From: Hsuehochloa calcarea
Taxonomy: Eukaryota; Streptophyta; Magnoliopsida; Poales; Poaceae
Direction of reading: 5' to 3'
DNA: 64,000 nt
NCBI GenBank assembly: GCA_036346395.1
Contig: CM070603.1
Location: 22,601,045 to 22,665,044, forward strand
The notes under the pieces were generated by a model that worked only from the letters and a program-made list of their open reading frames with translations, was not told where the DNA came from and searched no databases. Shown piece by piece: positions 1-11,486 of this stretch. The translations under genes were made by a program, and so were the position numbers. Position 1 is the first letter of the stretch. Every line of letters begins with the position of its first letter.

Positions 1-353
1 AAAATGATGAAATTAGGGTTTTCGGATTTAATTTTCTATTGAAAAACCGGATTTTGACGTCAACAAGACGCTAAGCACACACACGTGCAGCCACGCGGCG
101 AATTGCCGACGCGGCGCCGACGTGGCGCCACGTGGGTGGCCACGTGGGCTCGGGCCTGGTCGAGAGAGAGAGAGAGAGAGAGAGAGACGGGGGCGGCGCG
201 GCGGCGCGGCCGGAGCCGAGGGGACGGGCGGCGGCGGCGATCGGGAAGGAGACGGCGGCGGAGAACGCGACGCGAGGCGGGAAGAACGGAGAAGCGGCGC
301 AGAACGCGGAGAGAGAGAGAGAAAGAAGAGAGGGAGAGGAAGAGGCGCGGCGG

Positions 354-360
354 TTTTATA
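354..360 (-). promoter_or_regulatory. TATA box of the 3' LTR
   Basis: On the minus strand this reads TATAAAA within CTCTATAAAACCGC. A CT-rich tract follows in the transcript direction (at about 145-340 on the plus strand). The same arrangement is found at 8640-8646, and as TATTTAAA at 44730-44737 in the solo LTR. Confidence 0.7.
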
Positions 361-546
361 GAGCTCATGGCCGCGTGCAATGAGCGGCGATGGACGGCGG
401 CGGCGTGGCGGGGCGCGGCGCGAGGCGCGGCATGGCGGGCGCGGCGAGGCGCGGCGTGGCGGCAGACAGCGCGGATTCGCGGCGGCGCGAATCGCGCGGC
501 GTGGGAGAGAGAGAGGCGGCGGCGCGACGAAGACGACGAACAGGAG

Positions 547-855
547 CCGTCCGATTGCGATCGGACGGTGGGGAGCGAGGGAGACGCGGGTGAACGAGAG
601 CCGTTCGATTCTGATCGGACGGTGGGAAGTCCAACGCGCGAAGCGAACGGATGCGAAGCGGCGCCGTCCGATTCGACGGACGGTGGAAGAGGAAAGGGCG
701 CGGCGGAGAGCCGTCCGATTCTGATCGGACGATTGAGAAGACGGAGGAGCGCGGGAGGAAGATGAATCGTGCGCCGTCCGATTTCGATCGGACGGTGGGG
801 AGCGGAAGAGACGCGGGCGACGCGATGGCGTTGGATCGTGATCCAACGGCCAGGA
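547..855. repeat. Cluster of hairpin-forming palindromes upstream of the LTR TATA box
   Basis: Five near-perfect inverted repeats with arms CCGTCCGAT / ATCGGACGG and a loop of a few bases start at 547, 601, 664, 711 and 774. A different palindrome (GTTGGATC-GT-GATCCAAC) lies at about 830-855. They sit on the U3 side of the TATA box, about 190-500 bp from it. Copies occur at the same place in the other two LTRs of this family. Confidence 0.85.
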
Positions 856-1443
856 ACGGCGAGGCGGAGCCGCGGCGACGTGGACGCGCGAGGGACGCTG
901 GATGGAGATCCAACGGCGAGAAGCGAGGGGAGGCGCGGGCGCGCGGAAACGGGCCGCGGGAGTGGGCCGGCGCGGGGAACAGGAGATGGGCCGGAGGAAT
1001 TCGGCCCACAGACAGAAAAAGGATTTTAACTACATTTTTCATTTCAGAAATTCAAATAAATCAAAAGGCAATTTAGAAAATAGCAAATAGACTCCAAAAA
1101 TTCTAGAAAAATTCACAGAAATTCCTTGACTTATTCTAGACTTAATAAAAATACTTTTAACTTTAAATTTTCTTTTTCTTTTACAAATAAAATAATTTTT
1201 CCATTTCGGATAAAACAGAAATAAATTTCTAAAATCCAATAAATCCAAGAAAATTCTCAAAATAATAATTTTGATTTTAAATTCCAGAAATCTCAATCAA
1301 ACCAACTTTAATTTAATTGAAGTTTGATTAACTCATATTAAACTGCAAATGAATTCTGAAATTTCAAAATTAAACTTTGGGCAAATAGAAGCAAATGGTT
1401 CTCTTTTAAAATTTTCAAAAACTCCGAAAAACGGGACGTTACA

Positions 1444-1462
1444 AACCTACCCCTCTTAAAGG
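1444..1462 (-). other. Polypurine tract of the gypsy element
   Basis: The minus strand reads CTTTAAGAGGGGTAGGTT immediately before the LTR start TGTAACG. This purine-rich stretch is where plus-strand DNA synthesis is primed. Confidence 0.75.
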
Positions 1463-1842
1463 GAATCTCGACCCCGAGATTCAGGCTGACTAGAGAATAG
1501 ATGGGGAAACTCAGCCTGCAAGTCATCTTCTCGTTCCCAAGTGGCTTCTTCTTCGGTGTGGTTGCTCCACTGGACCTTGCAGAAACGGATGGTCTTGCTT
1601 CTTGTCACTCGCTCTGCTACTTCCAAGATCTTGATGGGATGCTCCTTGTAGGTGAGGTCTTCTTGTAGGGCAATTGCTTCCATTGGCATCTGCTCTTCGG
1701 GCACACGCAAACACTTCTTCAACTGCGACACGTGGAAGACATTATGCACATCGGCGATGAGGCGGAGCTCCAAGCCGTAAGCGACTTCTCCTCTACTGCT
1801 AGAATCGGAAAGGTCCGATGTACCTTGGGGCAAGCTTTCCAC
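1456..1842 (-). pseudogene. Integrase C-terminus with chromodomain-like tail (gypsy)
   Basis: The 128-residue frame contains NVFHVSQLKKCL, the conserved integrase C-terminal motif that precedes chromodomains. A segment of about 50 residues (HPIKILEVAERVTRSK ... ATWEREDDL ... FPHLF) follows. It resembles the chromodomain-type tail that targets some gypsy integrases to chromatin. The frame ends at a stop next to the polypurine tract, as expected for the end of pol. The first 17 or so residues are out of frame with the integrase upstream, so the open frame is only part of a broken polyprotein. Confidence 0.85.
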
Positions 1843-2634
1843 TTACTCGAAACGACGATCCCTTTGAGAGGCGATACCTTCAGTACACATGATCACCAGT
1901 GCAAAGCTAGATCTCGCGACGGTTATCGGCATAACTCTTCTCGCTGGTGCATCTTTGTTTCACCTTTCTCTCGATTGATCGAACTTGCTCTTGGCTTTTT
2001 CCAAAATATCTGCCCAAACACTTGTCTTTCACCTACTTCATTCCAATACAAGGGTGTTCTCGCATTTTCTTCCATAAAGAGCTTCAAATGGAGACATCTG
2101 GAGGCTTGACTGTAATCGTTGTTATAAGAAAACTCGCATAAGGTAGCATTTGATCCCAATCGATGCGATTTGCTAAGGCGCAAGCCCTTAACATATCTTC
2201 AAGAATTTGATTTACCCTTTCTCGTCTCGACCATCCGTCTGGGATGATAAGTCAGATGAAATTTAGATTAGTACCCAAAACAACGGCAACTTCGCCAAAA
2301 TCTTGAGGTGAACTGGTTCCTCGATCCGACACGATCTTCTTGATACTCCATCTTTGCACACTATCTTTGCTGTGTACAATTCTGCCATCTATCACGAGTA
2401 AGTAGTCTTGGTCGGGAGAAAGTGAGCAACTTTGGTTAGACGATCCACAATTACGGATAGAATCATAGCGACCTTGTCCTTGGCAAACCAAAGATAAAAT
2501 CCATACCAATTTCTTCCCATTTCCATTCGGGCACTTTCAAGGGTTGCAGGAGTCCAAAGAGTCTTTGATGCTCGGCTTTAACTCATTGACGGACATCACA
2601 CCGAGCTACATACTCGGCAATCTCACGCTTCATG
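1843..2634 (-). pseudogene. Integrase core and zinc-binding region (gypsy), frameshifted
   Basis: Short frames at 1923-2183 (EFSYNNDYSQ, then EENARTPLYWNEVGE) and 2252-2509 (KKIVSDRGTS) carry landmarks of the integrase catalytic core. SDRG holds the second catalytic Asp. The pieces lie in different frames, and the first-Asp region (about 2480-2530) is read only by switching frame again. The gene is dead as written. Confidence 0.8.
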
Positions 2635-3309
2635 CTAGGCCACCAATACATTTCTTTGAGGTCTTGGTACATCTTTGTGCTTCGGGGTGAATGGAGTACA
2701 AAGTTTCATGGGCTTCCTTGAGTAACAATTTGCTAAGCTCTTTACGATCCGAACACAAATTCGCTTGTCAAACCAAATGGTGCCTTGCTCATCTTCTGAA
2801 AATCTCAGGGCTTTACCTTTCTTCATGTTGCTCTTGATTTCCTTAATATTGGCATCTTCAACTTGAGCTTCCTTGATCTGATTCCGCAAAGTGGGTTGAA
2901 TTTCTAGGGCAGCTAGATAACCTTCTTCAACCAACTCTAACTTGAGCTTCAGGAACTCTTCACGAAGGGCTGGCTGATTTTCCTTGATTGACAGGGTATT
3001 GCAATAGACTTTTCTGCTCAAGGCATCTGCCACAACATTAGCTTTGCCTGGGTGGTAATGGATTCCAATATCATAATCCTTTATTAACTCTAACCACCTT
3101 CTTTGCCTCATATTAAGATCAGCCTGAGTGAAAATGTACTTCAAGCTCTTATGGTCCGTGTAGACTTCACATCGATTACCAATAAGGTAATGACGCCATA
3201 TCTTTAAAGCATGCACTACGGCAGCTAACTCCAAGTCATGAGTGGGGTAATTCACTTCATGAGGCCTCAATTGACGGGAAGCATAAGCTACTACCTTCCT
3301 TTCTTGCAT
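2635..3309 (-). pseudogene. RNase H and start of integrase zinc finger (gypsy)
   Basis: This 224-residue frame is the longest clean piece of pol. It begins inside RNase H (VVAYASRQLRPHEVNYPTHDLEL, then YTDHKSLKYIFTQ with a catalytic Asp, then HYHPGKANVVADALSR). It continues through the linker to the start of the integrase zinc-binding region before shifting frame near 2640. The RNase H domain degrades the RNA strand during reverse transcription. Its N-terminal catalytic residues lie in another frame upstream. Confidence 0.9.
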
Positions 3310-4190
3310 CAGGACACAACCAAGTCCTTGCCGGATGCATCACGAAAAATCTCAAAATCCTTCCTGACATCCGCAAAATCAACACCGAGTCGTTGTCGAC
3401 GCTTCTTCAACTCTTGAAAACTTTGCTCACAATGCTGTCCAAGCAAATTTCTTTTCTTTCTTCAACAAATGAGTGAGGGGTCTTGCTATCTTGGAGAATC
3501 CTTCTATGAATCGGCGATAGTATCCTGCCATTCAGAAAACTTCGACTGAGGCAATCGACTTGGGTGACTCCCAATTAAGCACATCCTTGACCTTGCTAGG
3601 GTTAACAGATACTCCTTCCGCAGACATGACATGACCCAAGAAAGTAACTTCTTTCATCCAAAACTCACACTTGCTGAATTTAGCATAGAGTTGATGATCT
3701 CTAAGCTTGTTCAGACCAAACGGAGGTGCTCTTCATGCTCTTCTTCACTCTTGAATACACCAAAATATCGTCAATGAAGACAATGACGAACTTATCCAAA
3801 TACTCCATGAATACTTTATTCATCAAGTTCATAAAGTAAGCGAGGGCATTGGTCAATCCAAATGACATGACCGTGAACTCATACATCCATATCGGGTTGA
3901 GAAAGTCGTCTTGAAATATCTTACGGGCGAATCTTCAACTGGTGGTATCCTCGACCTCAAGTCTATTTTGGAGAACACACCGCTCCTTTTAATCGATCAA
4001 ACAGATCATCGATCCCAGGCGAGAGGGTACTTGTTCTTGATGGTGACCTCATTGAGGGCTCGGTAATCCACACACATCCGCTTGGGTACCATCCTTCTTT
4101 GCAACAAAGATCACTGGGCTCCCCAAGGTGAAGAACTTGGTCGGACAAAACCTTTCTCTTGCATTTCTTCAATTTGCTTCTTCACTCAAC
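3310..4190 (-). pseudogene. Reverse transcriptase (gypsy), frameshifted
   Basis: Minus-strand pieces carry gypsy RT landmarks. 3963-4172 contains GIDDLFDRLKGA. 3701-3886 contains YEFTVMSFGLTNA followed by FVIVFIDDILVYS, where IDD is the polymerase active-site motif. At least three frame changes separate these from each other and from RNase H, so no functional polymerase is encoded as written. Confidence 0.9.
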
Positions 4191-4927
4191 CAAATCATTG
4201 ACAGCAATCAGAGGGTCTCTTGAAAATAGGAGCAGCCTGGAACAAGATTGATGACAAACTCCAAGTCTCGATGCAGCGGCATTCCGTAGGTCATCGGAAA
4301 GACATCCGAAAACTCTCGACTCATGGCACTTCTTCCATAGATACAACACCGCACTGCAGACAAAAGATCCAAATTAGCTTCTCAGGGAGGCTTCAAACTT
4401 TACCTTGGTTCCATCCGGATGACCAAAGTGATGCTTCTACCACCACAATCCAAGAGGGCTTGGTGATTGGCAAGCCAATCCATTCCCAAAATCACATCAA
4501 GAGACTTGGTGTCTATGATGATGAGATTAGCAAGGAATTCTACCCTTCTATGGTCACTTGAACCTTAGGGCAACCTTGGTTCGTACTCAATTCAACCGAG
4601 ATCGAACCAACAAAACACTTTTAAGAGGCAAAACTTCCAACTGGTGCCTTTCAAAGAAACTCCGAGAAACAAGCGAATGCGAAGCTCCGAATCAAACAAA
4701 ACAGTGGCGGTCTTTGAATTGACAAGAAACTTACCCAAAGACGACGTGCAGGGCCGCTCGGGCTTCCTCCACGCTGGTGTGGTTCACACGACCTCTTCCA
4801 AAAGGCCGAGGAGACTTGACCAGGTGCAAATGGAGTCCGAGGGCTCCACGTGCGACTCTGGAGCGGGGTCCCGTCGGAGTGGCTCCCATGTTGAAACGAG
4901 CAGAGAAGGGCCTTGCCTCTGCGGCAG
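4191..4927 (-). pseudogene. Protease and protease-RT linker (gypsy), frameshifted
   Basis: On the minus strand near 4690-4740, pieces in two frames spell a protease core (VVFG, then ATVLFDSE). The usual active-site motif is DSG; here the residue after Ser is Glu. Remains of the gag CCHC zinc knuckle (FKCHRWG and VGHFANSCRRG, in different frames) lie at about 4905-4960. The rest is the linker towards RT. Confidence 0.65.
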
Positions 4928-5864
4928 CTATTGGCGAAGTGCCCCACCGATGACACTTAAAGCGGTGATCCCGTGCGCAGGTTGCCACTTCTTAGGCTGC
5001 TGTTTCTTTGAGCCGCTGAAGCCGCGGTTACTGGAACTCGCTGGGCGAGGTGTCGCTGAGGGCTCAATGTGACAGGTGGAGCAACACGGGCAGGAGGCGG
5101 CACATTCATTCTGACTCTCTGGGAGTGAGACTGATGGGCACTTGGTTTGCATCATCTTTCTCTTGCGGGATTCTTCAAGTTCACGGCGGGATTCCTCGAT
5201 GAGCATGGCCTTGTTCACCAAGTGCTGGAAATCTGAATAGTCATTCCCAATGACTTGCACCTTCAAACTGGGGTTGAGTCCTCTCTTGAAGCGCTTCTGG
5301 CGGGCATCATCTGTGGCAACGTCCTCTGGGGCATAACGGGATAGCTGAGTGAATCTGTTGAGGTATTCACTCACTGACATGTTGCCTTGCTGCAGCTCAC
5401 GGAACTCATTCTTCTTCATTTCCACCTTTCCATCCGGGATATGGGAGTGGCGGAAAGCTCCTGAAAACTCGGCCCAAGTGATACTCTCGGGGTTTCCATG
5501 GGCGGCACAATAGTTCTCCCACCATTCTCGCAATGGTACCTTCAAGCTGGTGAGTGGCATACAGAACCTTCTCGCGATCATCACAACGGGTGATAGCGAG
5601 CTTCTTTTCCATGGAACGTAACCAGTCATCTGCGTCCAATGGCTCAGAGGAGCTAGAGAAAGTGGGCGGATGGGTCCTCAAAAACTCTGCCAACCTGGAC
5701 TGAGGAAACACTGGGGGTGGAGCAGGCGTGGGCGTGGCCGCTTGATCGATACGATTCATCATTGCGAGAAGGCAAAGAAGATGCAGTTCTGGCGATTCAT
5801 CATCTGAGTCATATTCTGCATCAAAGAGCTCATCACCGCGTCTGGCCGCCATGAACCGACTCAA
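4928..5864 (-). pseudogene. Gag capsid (Retrotrans_gag type) of the gypsy element
   Basis: Two overlapping frames (5406-5864, 152 aa; 4928-5629, 233 aa) make up a split gag. The first holds an acidic N-terminus, a Pro-rich stretch and PLDADDWLRSMEKKL. The second holds the core WWENYC ... ITWAEFSGAFRHSHIP ... EFRELQQGNMSVSEYLNRF, typical of the Retrotrans_gag family that forms the virus-like particle. A single frame change near 5500-5560 separates the halves. The ATG at 5864 is the first in the frame. Confidence 0.88.
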
Positions 5865-6536
5865 ACCGGATCTGCACCGCGGCTTGGGAAGGCGGGCATC
5901 GGCGCTTGAGTCTCATCACGGCTTGCTTAGTTGCGGTGCGAACCATCTGCGACAAAGCTTCACTGGTTTAATAGACGAGAAGAAGAAAGCAATATAGATG
6001 AGAGGGAAAAGCATTTAGATAAGCGAGGAACAAGGGAGATAGATGGATCAACCTAATGCGGACAAAATTGGTTTTACCCAACGAACGGATAGCCGGAAAG
6101 CTATCAAGAAGCAATCAAGAAAGGGACACTTAAGCACAAAAATACTATTACGCAGACTAAACGAATCTAAAACTAGGGAGGCAGCTACCAATCTAATCTT
6201 TACGGAGGGTCAACTGGAAACAGACTGCGGATCTCGAACTTCCAAAACTTCCATTTCTTGATTTTGAAGGGCTCGATCCTAGGGATAATCCAGAGATGAG
6301 GGAGTCAAATTTAAATTTGAAAACCAAGTTCCAGAAAAGATAAGATGAAAGAACTCAAGAATGATATAAGAGGGTAAGATGATAAGAAAAGAATAGAACA
6401 AGGTGAGAAAGAACAGAATAAGATAAGAGAAGAATACCTAGTCAAGTTAATTGCTTGGTTTGATTTAGAAAATATATTTTGAATCTTTGACTAAGACGAC
6501 CAATCTAGCTAAAGGTTACGTCCTACAGTCGATATG
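5865..6536 (-). other. Untranslated leader between primer site and gag
   Basis: No coding similarity was seen in these 670 bases. The stretch is purine-rich on the plus strand around 6340-6440 and is the packaging/leader region by position. Confidence 0.6.
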
Positions 6537-6548
6537 GCTCTGATACCA
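6537..6548 (-). other. Primer binding site, initiator tRNA-Met
   Basis: The minus strand reads TGGTATCAGAGC, complementary to the 3' end of plant initiator tRNA-Met. It lies 5 nt from the LTR boundary at 6554. Confidence 0.93.
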
Positions 6549-8639
6549 TCTCTTGTCGGGACCCCGGGATGTCACACAACCCCGAGACCCTCTGTGCATA
6601 CCAAGCTAGTCCCATGATCAGTAGCTAGCTTGCACAGTTGCAACAATGATGTAATCATAACCATTCCACAACGAACTAATGAAGCAGACAAAGTAATATT
6701 AATTAAACCAGCAAAAACCTTATGGTCAAGTTCTTACAAAAGTCGCCTCACGGGGCTTAGCAACAACCGAGTATCCGCAATGAAATCTCAAAATCGTGGA
6801 GCCCAATCGACCGCCCACAGTGCAATCGAGTGGAGGACGTGACCTAGATCGCAAGTCTTCAAAGTAGCTTTCTTCATAGTACTCAACATTTCTGGTTCTT
6901 CTGTGGACTGATCAACAAAGGGCATAAAGCCGTGAGTACATAAAGTACTCAAGAAGTCGTAGAGAAATGTATGCACATAGTATTCATGCCAGCTTAAACA
7001 ATGATGGCTTTATGGTTAATTTGCGAAAAGCAAGTTTAACGATAAATACAATAATTAGATTGCAAAGCGAGATTTTAAAAGAATAATACATAGATAACCA
7101 AGTTCTTTTGAATCAAGCGGTGAACATCCGTTCACTTCCCAACCATTCCAACCAAACGTTTCCAACGAACCAAACCACATTTTTGAAAATACTACCTTGC
7201 GCGAAATCACTGTGCATGTCCGTAACCGGGGACACGGCTATTCGAATAGATTTTTGACACTCTGCAGAGGTTGTACAGCTTTACCCACAAGACACGAATT
7301 CTCTAGTTTGTTTGGCATCCGTCGATACCACCGCTCACTTCCTTAGGTGAGTAGTCTAGAGCACGTGACAAGGCTTTACAAAGTTCCATTTTGCCTCGGT
7401 TACGCGCTAAGGTTTCGCCATCACACCCCTCTTGCGCCAATAAATGTACCACAATGAACCGACTCAAAACTTTCCTAATTAATTGGCGGTCCGTCCCATA
7501 CCGGACTTATGGTTGCACGAGGTGACCGGATCAATGACTTGCAAAGTTAAGTCCTTAGTTGTGCCGCTCGCACAAGTCTACCACAACCCAATGTGCATTA
7601 CGCACCCACTCTAGCTCCCTACCTCAAGCCCGAGCATAAAACATTTTTGTTCATACCCGACCAAATGGCAATCCCTGCCATGGCACAACATCTTTTAATA
7701 AAAGTGGCCTCACACCACAATTCCATAGTTCCATTAGTCAAATTTCAATAATCATTGAACATGTGATCGAAAGTCTCGCGGGTAACTAGAGCATGTCTAA
7801 GCAATAATACGCACCCAAGTTGGTAATACAATTATGTCCAACTAGTATTAACCATCCTGAGGTGTCCAAGGATATATGTCATTCAAAGAGACATTTCATT
7901 TTCAGTTTATCAAGGAGGCATAATGGCAATTTGGTAATTATCTACTCCCAAAACCATTTTTAATAAAACTAGCCATGCATGATAATTTAATACAATATAC
8001 ATTTGTAAAATGGGTTCAACATGGTCAAAGGCCTACGACTTGCCTTCGTTGACGAGGAGAGGATCTTCGGTCGTCGGGTCGAAGAAATCTTCCAAACAGC
8101 CTAATCTACACGCATAGAATAGCAACAAATAAATAAAACAGCACCAAATGAACTCCAAAAATTACAAAACCAGTACCAAATGAAAGAGGGTGAATTTATA
8201 TGAATTTAGAAATTTGAATCACCCAAATCGGAGTTCGGATGTGAAAGTTATAGCCAAAAGAAGTTGAAAGTCACATAAAATGATGAAATTAGGGTTTTCG
8301 GATTTTCGGATTTAATTTTCTATTGAAAAACCGGATTTTGACGTCACAGACGCAGCAAGCACACGCGGCGACCCACGCGGCGAATTGCCGACGCGGCGCC
8401 GACGTGGCACCACGTGGGTAGCCACGTGGGCTCGGCCCACGGTCGAGAGAGAGAGGAGAGAGAGAGACGGGACGCTGGCGCGGTGGCGGCAGCGCGGAGC
8501 CGAGGAGGACGGTGGCGGCGGCGATCGGTGAAGGAGACGGCGGCGAGAACGGCGACGGAGGCGGGAAGAACGGAGAAGCGCGGCGAAACGAAGCGAGAGA
8601 GAGAGAGAAAGAAGAGAGGGAGAGGAAGAGGCGCGGCGG

Positions 8640-8646
8640 TTTTATA
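8640..8646 (-). promoter_or_regulatory. TATA box of the 5' LTR
   Basis: The minus strand reads TATAAAA. This would drive the genomic RNA of the element. A CT-rich run lies downstream at about 8440-8620. Confidence 0.72.
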
Positions 8647-8833
8647 GAGCTCATGGCCTTAAAGCAATGAGCGGCGATGGACGGCGGCGTGGCGAAGCGC
8701 GCGGCGGAGGCGCGGCATGGCGGCGCGGCGAGGCGCGGCGCGGCGTGGCGGCGAGACGGCGCGGGGATTCGCGGCGGCGCGAATCGCGCGCGTGGGAGAG
8801 AGAGGCGGCGCGCGACGAAGACGACGAGCGAGG

Positions 8834-9128
8834 CCGTCCGATTGCGACGGACGGTGGGGAGCGAGGGAGACGCGGTGAACGAGCCGCTCGATTCGACGGA
8901 CGGGGAAGTCCAACGGCGCGGGCGAACGGATGCGAAGCGGCGCCGTCCGATTCGGACGGACGCTGGAAGAGGAAAGGGCGCGGCGGAGGAGAGCCGTCCG
9001 ATTCGATCGGACGATTGAGAAGACGGAGGAGCGCGGAGGAAGATGATCAGGCGCCGTCCGATTTCGACGGACGGTGGGGAGCGGAAGAGACGCGGTGAGC
9101 GCGATGGCGTTGGATCGTGATCCAACGG
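8834..9128. repeat. Palindrome cluster in the 5' LTR, partly eroded
   Basis: These are the same five units as at 547-795, but several have lost two or three bases from one arm or the loop (for example GATCGG reduced to GACGG). The GTTGGATC/GATCCAAC palindrome at about 9108-9128 is retained. Confidence 0.8.
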
Positions 9129-9712
9129 CCGAACGGCGAGGCGAGCCGCGGCGACGTGACGCGAGGAGGGCTGGATGGAGATCCAACGGCGAGAAGCGAG
9201 GGGAGGCGCGGGCGCCATGAAACGGGCAGCGGAGGGGCTGCCATGAAGCAGGAGATGGGCCGGAGGAATTCGGCCCACGGACAGAAAAAGGATTTTAACT
9301 ACATTTTTCATTTCAGAAATTCAAATAAATCAAAAGGCAATTTAGAAAATAGCAAATAGACTCCAAAAATTCTAGAAAAATTCACAGAAATTCCTTGACT
9401 TATTCTAGACTTAATAAAAATACTTTTAACTTTAAATTTTCTTTTTCTTTTACAAATAAAATAATTTTTCCATTTCGGATAAAACAAAAATAAATTTCTA
9501 AAATCCAATAAATCCAAGAAAATTCTCAAAATAATAATTTTGATTTTAAATTCCAGAAATCTCAATCAAACCAACTTTAATTTAATTGAAGTTTGATTAA
9601 CTCATATTAAACTGCAAATGAATTCTGAAATTTCAAAATTAAACTTTGGGCAAATAGAAGCAAATGGTTCTCTTTTAAAATTTTCAAAAACTCCGAAAAA
9701 CGGGACGTTACA

Positions 9713-10283
9713 GACTCCGAGTCCTAGTTGTTGGATTGATCTCGGCTAACTGCCGAGACCGAGTCTCACGGGGCTTTTGCCCACTCACGCGCTCTGATCG
9801 GGGGCGACTCCAACTTCTGGGTTTCGGTCCCGTTCACCAAGCGCCACATAAATATGATGAACCCGGCAAGCCTACGATGATCGCTCTAGGCTACCCAAGT
9901 TCAAACAAATCCGATCTTGACGGGTGCTAAGGTGGACGAAGACCGACGGCCACCATCGTCGTCTCGGCAACACAGTGCCTCAGCCCGACATTTTGCTGCC
10001 ATCTTCTTCAACATCGCTGACCCACACTGAGCCGCAATGGCATCCCCAAGCTCAGGTACTAAGTTCATATTTCTGCATCTAAGTTTTGTTATGGTGTTCG
10101 ACGTTCTGATCTAGGGTTAATGTTATTATATCATATTTTAGACTCAGTATTATACTAATACTAGTGCAGCTCCTTGCTATGCCCCTCAAGGTGCCATGGG
10201 CCAGCACTTCATCTAGCTCTGTAGAAACGAGTACCCCCACTAGGTGCATTGTGTGCTCTGGTTCATGGCCATGGTTGACGTCG
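9713..10283. other. Unassigned segment between two gypsy elements
   Basis: I recognise nothing certain here. An ATG with a possible 5' splice site (MASPSSG, then GTACTAAG) lies at about 10037-10060, but no downstream exon can be tied to it. Confidence 0.3.
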
Positions 10284-11471
10284 TGATACGACCCCATGTG
10301 CTACTCCAACTTTGAGTTATGTTTCCAACTCAGAACCCGAGGTTGCACCATGTATTGGTGCCTATTTAATGGATGGAATGGAGAAAAAACATGTATTGAT
10401 CGACCGAGAGGGAGGAAGGCTAAGGGGAAGGGAACCTAGTTCATGCGGCACATGGGAAGAGGTCGAGTGTGCTTGAGCTTGGGCGTGTGTGCAACGGTAG
10501 GCATGTGCATGAGTGGCCGGGTGGGATTGTGCATGCGCGAGGAGGCACGTGGAGTCCAACTGAGTGCCGCACAAGAAGAAGCCGAGTCCAACTACATAGA
10601 AAGCACGTACGACTGCATGGGAGGGATGCCGAATCCAGAAGGAAACACGTGAAACCAGGTGTCGTATTTGAGCAAGAATCAAGGGAGCTAGTGTGTGCAT
10701 CTACAACTCCTTAGCAAATTCAGATAGGACCAGTTCCGATCTTGATTTCTTTTTGAATTTGGTTTTCTTTCCAAAAAGTCTATTTTTGTGTTTCTTTATC
10801 TATGGAACCCAAGTCCTTTCATTATTATTGCTCTTAAGTCCGAAGAGACAAGGGACTGCATACCTTTTTTCTTTAATTATTGACCGAGTCGGTTGTAATT
10901 TATTTTACGAAGATTTTGAGTCAGTTTAGGGAGAGGAGTCCAAGATAGAGTCGTCTGGTTGCCCAGAGTTGTGTGCGTGCATGGGAGATATATAACCCCG
11001 ATCGACGCCTCTTGTATGCTTAGATGTTTTTGCATTGAAGAAAATACCAGAAAATCCCCGATGGTTTTGGCGGCCATGTTGTGTGTGTGTTCTTGAGGTT
11101 TTCTCATCTAGGTTTGTGAGAGTTGGTGCAGATCAAGGATGTGTTGTTCTTGAGATTGCCCATGGAATCTATACGACTCAATTTTCTAATTTGTGATCAA
11201 TCCTTTGTTCACAGTTTGGGAGGCTACGACTGACCGCTTCTATTTCGGTTCCTGCTAATCTAGTGCAATTCAACTACGATATTAATCTTGTTACTACTCT
11301 ATGAATGTCGTGTTACTACACCACCGCTGGAGTGTTACTGCACATAATACGAAGTGTTACGACAACACCGTTGGAGTGTTACTTCACGAAAGATATCATG
11401 TTACTACATAACCGTCGAAGTGTTATTGCACTTTTACAATATTGTGAAAGAAAGGTGGTTGGTCCGTGCCA
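10284..11471 (+). repeat. 5' LTR
   Basis: It starts TGATACGACCCC and matches 13482-14559. Near its 3' end is a short degenerate repeat (GTGTTACTACACCACCGCCGGA-like, about 11308-11440, four copies), also present in the second LTR. The 3' boundary is uncertain by a few bases. Confidence 0.85.
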
Positions 11472-11474
11472 TAC

Positions 11475-11486
11475 TGGTATTAGAGC
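11475..11486 (+). other. Primer binding site, tRNA-Met-like
   Basis: TGGTATTAGAGC differs by one base from the canonical TGGTATCAGAGC and lies a few bases after the LTR. Confidence 0.8.

Larger units (their letters stand above)
1..1443 (-). repeat. 3' LTR of the gypsy element (partial)
   Basis: This matches 8277-9712 from end to end. Bases 1021-1443 and 9290-9712 align without a gap and differ by one substitution that I could find. The upstream GC-rich part differs by many small indels. The LTR starts (minus strand) with TGTAACGTCCCG at 1443. The window opens inside the LTR, so its 3' end is missing. Long open frames here, such as 28-846 minus, are a by-product of GC-rich sequence and are not genes. 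Confidence 0.93.
1..9712 (-). mobile_element. Ty3/gypsy chromovirus-type LTR retrotransposon (left LTR cut by window edge)
   Basis: Reading from 9712 leftward the order is 5' LTR, initiator-tRNA-Met primer site, gag, protease, RT, RNase H, integrase with a chromodomain-like tail, polypurine tract and 3' LTR. This is the Ty3/gypsy order. The 3-kb LTRs and the chromodomain-like C-terminus suggest the Tekay/Del branch of chromoviruses, which is inference. The coding region is broken by many frameshifts, so no intact polyprotein exists as written. The 5-bp target duplication cannot be checked because the left end lies outside the window; the right flank is GACTC. Confidence 0.92.
6554..9712 (-). 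repeat. 5' LTR of the gypsy element
   Basis: This 3159-bp LTR starts (minus strand) TGTAACGTCC at 9712 and ends GTCCCGACA at 6554, so it has TG...CA ends. Its first 1.4 kb match the left copy (1-1443). The whole LTR has a full-length homologue, the solo LTR at 43653-46787. Structure in transcript order is an AT-rich U3, the palindrome cluster, the TATA box, a CT/GC-rich stretch, and a long AT-rich R/U5. Confidence 0.95.

Noticed and set aside
8289..9311. 340-codon open frame on the minus strand (and similar frames at 28-846 minus and 43982-45088 plus)
   Set aside because: These lie inside gypsy LTRs, are Arg/Pro/Ser-rich because of the GC-rich palindromic leader, and are not conserved in frame between the three LTR copies.
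10030..10065. Possible gene start (ATG followed by a splice-donor-like GGTACTAAG)
   Set aside because: No downstream exon or family match; the next recognisable sequence is an LTR 220 bp away.
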